64,000 bases of DNA, from assembly GCA_024234395.1 (NCBI GenBank), contig JACKOH010000001.1, forward strand, positions 1,879,001-1,943,000, given 5' to 3'. How positions within the stretch are numbered: position 1 is the stretch's first letter; each line of letters starts with the position of its first letter. This DNA is from Pseudomonadales bacterium (GTDB lineage Bacteria; Pseudomonadota; Gammaproteobacteria; Pseudomonadales; Pseudohongiellaceae). A program made the position numbers and the translations under genes. Of this stretch, positions 59,339 to 64,000 are shown in pieces. Below the pieces are notes generated by a model. The model saw only the letters and a list, made by a program, of their open reading frames with translations. It searched no databases and was not told the origin of the DNA.

Positions 59339-60343
59339 ATGACCAAGGCTCGGGAAATACATCTCGTCACCCGCCCGACCGGCCTGCCCGAAGCGGATCA
59401 TTTCCGGCTGGTGGAAACTGAACTGCCAGCGCTGCAGGACGGCCAGGTCCTGGTGAACAACCTCTATATGTCGGTGGACCCGTACATGCGCGGCAGGATG
59501 CGTGAAAATGCCGTGTATGCGGCTGCCTACGAACTGAACAAGGTGATGTATGGCGGCGCCGTCGGTACGGTTACCGAATCCCGCGCCAGCGGACTGCAAC
59601 CCGGCGATGTGGTACTCAGTCAGTGTGGCTGGCGGGACCGGTTCGTGGCCGACGCCGGTACCATCGAGAGAATCGAGCCCCTGGATCGGGATCACCTGTC
59701 CTGGTACCTGGGGACGCTTGGCATGCCGGGAATGACTGCCTGGGTGGGACTGTTGAAATTGGGTGAACCGAAACCCGGCGCTACCGTATTCGTCTCGGCC
59801 GCTTCCGGCGCGGTCGGCGCCAATGTCTGCCAGATTGCCAGAATCAAGGGCTGTCGGGTGGTGGGCAGTGTCGGATCCGACGCCAAGGCGGCCTGGCTGC
59901 GCGAGGAATGCGGTGCCGATGCGGTGATCAATTACCGGACCTGCGGCGACCTCACCGCGGCACTGGCAGAAGCCGCCCCGGAGGGGATCGATGTCTATTT
60001 CGAAAACGTCGGCGGCGATCATCTGCAGGCCGCACTTGCCAATATGAAGCCGTTTGGCCGGATTGTCGCCTGTGGCATGATTCAGACCTACAACAACGCG
60101 CAACCCGCAGCTGGCCCCAACAACCTGATGCTGATAGTGGGGAAGAAATTACGCATACAGGGCTTTATCGTTTCCGACTACATGGATTTGCAGGATCAGT
60201 TCAGAAACGACATGCAGGAGTGGATCAAAAGTGGCAGAATAAAAACCCGTGAGACGGTCATCGATGGGCTGGATAACGCTGTGGGTGCCTTTCTGCAATT
60301 ATTCTCAGGCGGGAATTTCGGCAAAATGGTGGTCAAAATCTGA
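59339..60343 (+). CDS. NADP-dependent zinc-free medium-chain reductase (CurA/PTGR type)
   Basis: The 334-residue protein belongs to the leukotriene B4/curcumin-type reductases. VDPYMRGRMRE near residue 50 is diagnostic. GMTAWVGLLKLGEPKPGATVFVSAASGAVGANVCQIA is the NADP-binding start, and YFENVGGDHLQAALANM follows. It should reduce the double bond of an enone. It is on the same strand as the TRAP genes but separated by 58 bases. Confidence 0.92.
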   Translation: MTKAREIHLVTRPTGLPEADHFRLVETELPALQDGQVLVNNLYMSVDPYMRGRMRENAVYAAAYELNKVMYGGAVGTVTESRASGLQPGDVVLSQCGWRDRFVADAGTIERIEPLDRDHLSWYLGTLGMPGMTAWVGLLKLGEPKPGATVFVSAASGAVGANVCQIARIKGCRVVGSVGSDAKAAWLREECGADAVINYRTCGDLTAALAEAAPEGIDVYFENVGGDHLQAALANMKPFGRIVACGMIQTYNNAQPAAGPNNLMLIVGKKLRIQGFIVSDYMDLQDQFRNDMQEWIKSGRIKTRETVIDGLDNAVGAFLQLFSGGNFGKMVVKI

Positions 60344-60430
60344 TTCCAGGTCTGCCCGGCCAACACCCAGTTTCCGGCTCGGAACTCTTCACAGGATATT
60401 TGACCCCTTTAAGGAATTGCAGCCCCTTTC

Positions 60431-61384
60431 ATGCTCGTCAACAGTTTTCTACTGCTACTCGGTTTTTTCATCCTCGGCCTGGGCGCCGAATTTCTGGTCA
60501 GGGGCAGTTCCACCCTGGCGCTGAAACTCGGCATCAAACCCCTGGTAATCGGCCTTACCATTGTCGCCTTCGGCACCAGTGCACCGGAACTGGCGGTGAG
60601 CGTCGATTCGGCACTCAATGACCGCAGTTCCATCGCTCTGGGCAATGTCATTGGCTCCAATATTGCCAACATCGGCCTGATCCTGGGCATCATGGCGATG
60701 ATCACTCCGGTCACCATCGACCTGCAACTGGTGCGCAGGCAGATCCCCCTGGTTATCGCCAGCTCCCTGTTTCTCTGGTTACTGCTGCAGGATCGGCAAC
60801 TGGATATGCTCGACGGCGTTTTTCTCACCTTCGGGCTGGTTCTGTTTCTGCTGTTCAATTATCAGCAGGCGCGCAAGGATCGGGCCGCCTGTGAACTGAT
60901 CGAGGCCAGCCCGGTAATTTCCACTCCCCATAAACCCGGCCTGTTTTACGTGGGGCTGCTGCTGGTGGGACTGATCATGCTGGTGTATGGGAGCGGGCTG
61001 TTCGTCGACAGCGCGGTGGAACTGGCCCGGCTGCTGGGAATCAGTGAAGCGGTCATCGGCCTGTCGATCATTGCCGTGGGGACCAGTATCCCGGAAATGG
61101 CCACGTCCATGGTCGCCGCCTACAAGAAGGAACCCGGACTGGCGGTGGGCAATGTGGTGGGATCGAACCTGTTCAATATTCTCGGGATCCTGGGCATTAC
61201 CGCGCTGCTCAAACCGGTATCGGGCAGCGAATTCAACCTCGTGGACCTGGGCGTGATGCTGTCATACGCCGTGATCCTGTTGCCGTTCGCCTGGACCCAC
61301 CTGCGCATCAGCCGCCTGGAGGGCAGTGTCCTGCTGGCCGGTTATGTGGCCTACATGGCGTATCTGTTTATCGGCAATTCCTGA
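60431..61384 (+). CDS. Calcium/sodium antiporter (CaCA family, YrbG type)
   Basis: The 317-residue carrier has ten helices in two inverted halves, each with its alpha-repeat: GLTIVAFGTSAPELAVSV (about 42-59) with GNVIGSNIANIGLILG, and GLSIIAVGTSIPEMATSM (about 205-222) with GNVVGSNLFNILGILG. The acidic Glu in both PE motifs binds the cation. It exchanges Ca2+ (or a related cation) for Na+ or H+. The convergent SulP gene ends 15 bases after it. Confidence 0.93.
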   Translation: MLVNSFLLLLGFFILGLGAEFLVRGSSTLALKLGIKPLVIGLTIVAFGTSAPELAVSVDSALNDRSSIALGNVIGSNIANIGLILGIMAMITPVTIDLQLVRRQIPLVIASSLFLWLLLQDRQLDMLDGVFLTFGLVLFLLFNYQQARKDRAACELIEASPVISTPHKPGLFYVGLLLVGLIMLVYGSGLFVDSAVELARLLGISEAVIGLSIIAVGTSIPEMATSMVAAYKKEPGLAVGNVVGSNLFNILGILGITALLKPVSGSEFNLVDLGVMLSYAVILLPFAWTHLRISRLEGSVLLAGYVAYMAYLFIGNS

Positions 61385-61398
61385 CCGGGGCCTGCCTG

Positions 61399-63132
61399 CT
61401 AGAGCCCGGACAGGGGCATGCAATCATCACGCAGGTCTTCCACCGCCTGATTCTGGGTCAGATAACAGTTACCGGTCAGCCGGGTAAAAAAATCGGTGCG
61501 TTGCAGCCGGTCCATGACCGGACCCTTCACCTCGGAAACGTGCAACTTGATGCCCAGATCCGACAGAGTCCGGTTGATCTGAAACAGGGTCTCCAGGGCG
61601 CTCATGTCGATCTTGTTCACGGCCGTGCACATCAGGATCACATTTTTCACCTTCGGATAATGGGACACCTTCTCGTAAATCAACTCCTCCAGGTAGCGCG
61701 TATTGGCGAAATACAGGCTTTCATCGATACGGATGGAAAGAATATTTTCAAACGTCTGTACCCGGTGCCGATCGATATTGCGAAAATGCTCGGTTCCGGG
61801 CACCCGGCCCACGATCGCCACATGAGGTTTGGAAGTCTTGTATAACGATATCAGCACCGAGGCCAGCACGCCGGCGGCAATGCCTACTTCCACACCGATG
61901 ATAAGCGTCAACACCAGGGTGGCCATCATGGCGATGAAATCGGCGCGCGAATAATTCCAGGACTGTCGAAACAGGGAAAAATCCACCAGCGACATGACCG
62001 CCACGATGATGGTTGCCGCCAGGGTGGCACGGGGCAGCCAGTAAATCAGCGGAGTCAGGAACACGGTAACCAGGCCGATCAGGATGGCGGTGAAAATACC
62101 GGCAGCAGGCGTGGCCGCCCCGGCATCGAAATTGACGATAGAGCGGGAAAACCCTCCGGTGATGGGAAATCCACCGGTCACCGATACGGCCACATTAGAC
62201 ATACCCAGGCCGACCAGTTCCTGATCAGGATTGATGCGCTGCCGGCGCCGGTTGGCCAGGGTTTCACCAACGGAAATCGATTCGACAAAACTGACGATGG
62301 AGATCAGTACCGCTGGCCAGAACAACTCCGCGATCAACTCCCGTGACAGGCCGGGAATCACGATACCCGGCATCCCGCGCGGAATATCCCCGACCAGGGC
62401 CAGTCCCTTCTCGTCAAGGCGCATCAGGTAGGTGATCAGCGCGGTTATAATCACCGCGATCACCGGTCCTCCTTTCACTATCAGCGAGGCATTGCGGGAC
62501 GACATACCGATCTTCATCAGTAGCGGCTTCAAACCGACCCGCATCAGCACGATCAACAGCAGGGCCAGAGCGCCGATGAACAGGGTATAGAAATTGGTAT
62601 GGGTGATTTCCCGGCCCAGTCCCAGGACCACATCCAGCAGGTTATGCCCGCCGGCGGAAATTCCCAGCAGATGCTGTAACTGGCCGGCCGCAATGATCAG
62701 CGCGGAAGCGGTAATGAATGCGGCGATTACCGGATGGGACAGGAAATTGGTCAGGAATCCGAGCCGGAATACGCCCAGCAACAACAGCATGGCTCCGCAC
62801 AGAAACGCCAGCGTGTAGGCGGCGCTGATGTATTCCGCCGAACCAGTCCCGGCAACCCGTTCCAGTGCCGCCGCCGTCATCAGTGACACCACTGCCACCG
62901 GCCCTACCGAAAGTGAGGTGCTGGTGCCGAACAAGCCATAGGCAAGCAGACCGAAAATGCTCGCGTAAAGGCCCATTTCCGCCGGCAGTCCGGCCAGCAG
63001 GGCATAGGCCAGCGACTGGGGAATGAGCATGATGGCGACGATGACGGCAGCCACACCGTCCTCGGTGAAACTGGCTGAATTGTAACGCCTGCCCCAGTCC
63101 AGAATCGGCAGGTACTGCCTGAGCGCTTCCAC
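61399..63132 (-). CDS. SulP-family anion permease with STAS domain
   Basis: The 577-residue protein has the SulP start IVAIMLIPQSLAYALLAGLPAEMGLYASIFG with YGLFGTSTSLSVGPVAVVSLMTA, about 12-14 helices, and a C-terminal STAS domain from about residue 455. That domain holds IDESLYFANTRYLEELI and NKIDMSALETLFQINRTL, the conserved phospho-site loop. It transports sulfate, bicarbonate or a related anion. The start is GTG at 63132, supported by GGAAGG eight bases upstream. It is the third gene of a minus-strand operon with DUF2937 and PPK2 genes. Confidence 0.9.
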   Translation of the reverse strand: MEALRQYLPILDWGRRYNSASFTEDGVAAVIVAIMLIPQSLAYALLAGLPAEMGLYASIFGLLAYGLFGTSTSLSVGPVAVVSLMTAAALERVAGTGSAEYISAAYTLAFLCGAMLLLLGVFRLGFLTNFLSHPVIAAFITASALIIAAGQLQHLLGISAGGHNLLDVVLGLGREITHTNFYTLFIGALALLLIVLMRVGLKPLLMKIGMSSRNASLIVKGGPVIAVIITALITYLMRLDEKGLALVGDIPRGMPGIVIPGLSRELIAELFWPAVLISIVSFVESISVGETLANRRRQRINPDQELVGLGMSNVAVSVTGGFPITGGFSRSIVNFDAGAATPAAGIFTAILIGLVTVFLTPLIYWLPRATLAATIIVAVMSLVDFSLFRQSWNYSRADFIAMMATLVLTLIIGVEVGIAAGVLASVLISLYKTSKPHVAIVGRVPGTEHFRNIDRHRVQTFENILSIRIDESLYFANTRYLEELIYEKVSHYPKVKNVILMCTAVNKIDMSALETLFQINRTLSDLGIKLHVSEVKGPVMDRLQRTDFFTRLTGNCYLTQNQAVEDLRDDCMPLSGL

Positions 63133-63156
63133 TTCGACTACCTTCCTTTCAATTCG

Positions 63157-63684
63157 TCAAATCGCACCATGTTTGCGCGGTCCCCGGCCGAGCCTGAACA
63201 GGCGTGCCAGTAACAGCAGGATAAGTTCCAGCAGCAGCGTAACCGATACCGCCAGGCCAAATCCCCAGGCCAGGGTATTCAGATCCAGCGGGACCGTATA
63301 GGAATAACCGGCCAGGGCCTCACCGCGAAGTTCCGGATCGGCACGAAACACGGCATGATAGGCGCTGCGGTACCAGGGGGCGGAAATGGCATTCTGCTCC
63401 CGGGTCAGGTTCAGGTAACGACGATAGATATTGCGCACACTGTTGGCATCCAGTTCAAACACCTGGTCACCACTGTTTTCATAATAGGCAATCAATGCCT
63501 CCATATTGCCGTCAAACATCCGGTTTGCGGTATCCTGAAATCCGCTCAGATTGGCAGTGACCTCGAGCAGATGGGCATCCACCCGTTTCTCGTACTGATC
63601 CACATAGCTGGGGACCTGCAGACCGGTCAGCAGGCAGCCGGCAAAGATCAACAGTCGAATTGAACCGCGAAACAGACCAATCAC
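63157..63684 (-). CDS. DUF2937-family membrane protein
   Basis: The 175-residue protein has a first helix (LLIFAGCLLTGLQVP), a periplasmic middle with VPSYVDQYEKRVDAHLLE (the family signature), and a second helix (LNTLAWGFGLAVSVTLLLELILLLLARL) before a basic tail. The function is unknown. Its GTG start overlaps the stop of the PPK2 gene by four bases, and 24 bases separate it from the SulP gene. All three should be co-transcribed. Confidence 0.8.
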   Translation of the reverse strand: MIGLFRGSIRLLIFAGCLLTGLQVPSYVDQYEKRVDAHLLEVTANLSGFQDTANRMFDGNMEALIAYYENSGDQVFELDANSVRNIYRRYLNLTREQNAISAPWYRSAYHAVFRADPELRGEALAGYSYTVPLDLNTLAWGFGLAVSVTLLLELILLLLARLFRLGRGPRKHGAI

Positions 63685-64000
63685 CCGGAAATTCCTCCCC
63701 GGGCGTCCCTGAGAAAGCCCAGGTGCTTGAGGTCGAAGGTAGGCTGCTGGTGGACGATTTCCGGATCCGGCTCGATGCGGCTGCCGGTTTCCCCACGGCC
63801 ATCGTACTTGACCTGGCTGAGAACGTAGCGCATGGATTCCAGGCAGGCCCGGTCGCGATCGTTGCCCTCCACTACCAGCCAGGGATTGCGACGGGTGGAG
63901 GTTTTCTCAAACATGACCTCCTTGTAACGGGTATATTCGTCCCACTTGGCCTGGGCCAGGGCGTCCACGGTACTCAGTTTCCACTGTTTGAGCGGATTGG
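63681..64000 (-). CDS. ppk2: Polyphosphate kinase 2 (partial, C-terminal end)
   Basis: The visible frame runs off the right edge of the window. It contains NPLKQWKLSTVD, then AKWDEYTRYKEVMFEKTSTRRNPW and LVVEGNDRDRACLESMRYVLSQ, the highly typical C-terminal part of PPK2 enzymes, followed by a tail of about 40 residues. PPK2 interconverts polyphosphate and nucleotides. The P-loop and lid are outside the window. It overlaps the DUF2937 gene by four bases and is the first gene seen of a three-gene operon with a SulP permease. Confidence 0.88.
   Translation of the reverse strand, partial: NPLKQWKLSTVDALAQAKWDEYTRYKEVMFEKTSTRRNPWLVVEGNDRDRACLESMRYVLSQVKYDGRGETGSRIEPDPEIVHQQPTFDLKHLGFLRDARGGISG

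Overview
The window is chromosomal DNA of a Gram-negative, most likely aquatic, gammaproteobacterium. The evidence is a full outer-membrane lifestyle (TolC-like lipoprotein, beta-barrel, LolA-like and many lipobox proteins), TAXI-TRAP and DAACS carriers, a PQQ dehydrogenase, and several parts of the exosortase/PEP-CTERM system: a PEP-CTERM protein, the exosortase-associated acyltransferase and the XrtA-type sugar transferase. No exosortase gene is visible here. The genus cannot be fixed from the sequence alone. No rRNA, CRISPR array or intact insertion sequence was seen.

Layout. 1-3.4 kb: a compact cassette of a PqqD-like (RRE) protein, an HprK-related kinase, a nucleotidyltransferase and a ThiF/E1-like enzyme, behind the tail of an unknown protein. 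3.5-4.6 kb: a PEP-CTERM protein behind a very good sigma-54 promoter. 4.7-9.8 kb: a coupled trio of LolA-like protein, AMIN-plus-barrel outer-membrane protein and RND/MMPL pump. 9.9-16.1 kb: exosortase-associated acyltransferase, a divergent acyltransferase fused to a cyclic-nucleotide sensor, a beta-helix protein and a Wzz-type chain-length protein. 16.3-17.9 kb: a small A+T-rich island with a six-helix membrane TIR protein, an integrase remnant and a tRNA-Arg with duplicated 3' end. 17.9-18.9 kb: a gene-free stretch with an orphan minus-strand terminator.

18.9-33 kb: mostly catabolic and housekeeping genes (PQQ dehydrogenase, 3-methyladenine glycosylase, VOC protein, exported FAH-fold protein, pseudo-receiver, nitroreductase, SDR, FAD-linked oxidase, DUF4156 lipoprotein, DAACS carrier, Fpr, amidase), interspersed with dispersed and tandem palindromic repeats. 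33.9-38 kb: nucleotide-sugar and exopolysaccharide initiation (XrtA-type sugar transferase, TviB-like dehydrogenase, GalE). 38-45.6 kb: a tripartite MacB-type efflux system whose operon is split by an unrelated opposite-strand gene. 46.4-55.8 kb: an M16 protease, then a tight cluster of ABC ATPase, ABC permease, PDZ lipoprotein, two FG-GAP propeller proteins and a small membrane protein. 56-64 kb: TAXI-TRAP carrier, medium-chain reductase, Ca/Na antiporter, SulP permease, DUF2937 protein and the end of a PPK2 gene.

The strongest candidates for undescribed biology are the RRE-kinase-nucleotidyltransferase-E1 cassette at the left edge, the membrane TIR island, the acyltransferase/cNMP-sensor fusion beside the exosortase acyltransferase, and the ABC-PDZ-FG-GAP cluster. 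The three-unit palindromic array at 25.3-25.8 kb shows compensating changes in its arms and is the best non-coding signal.
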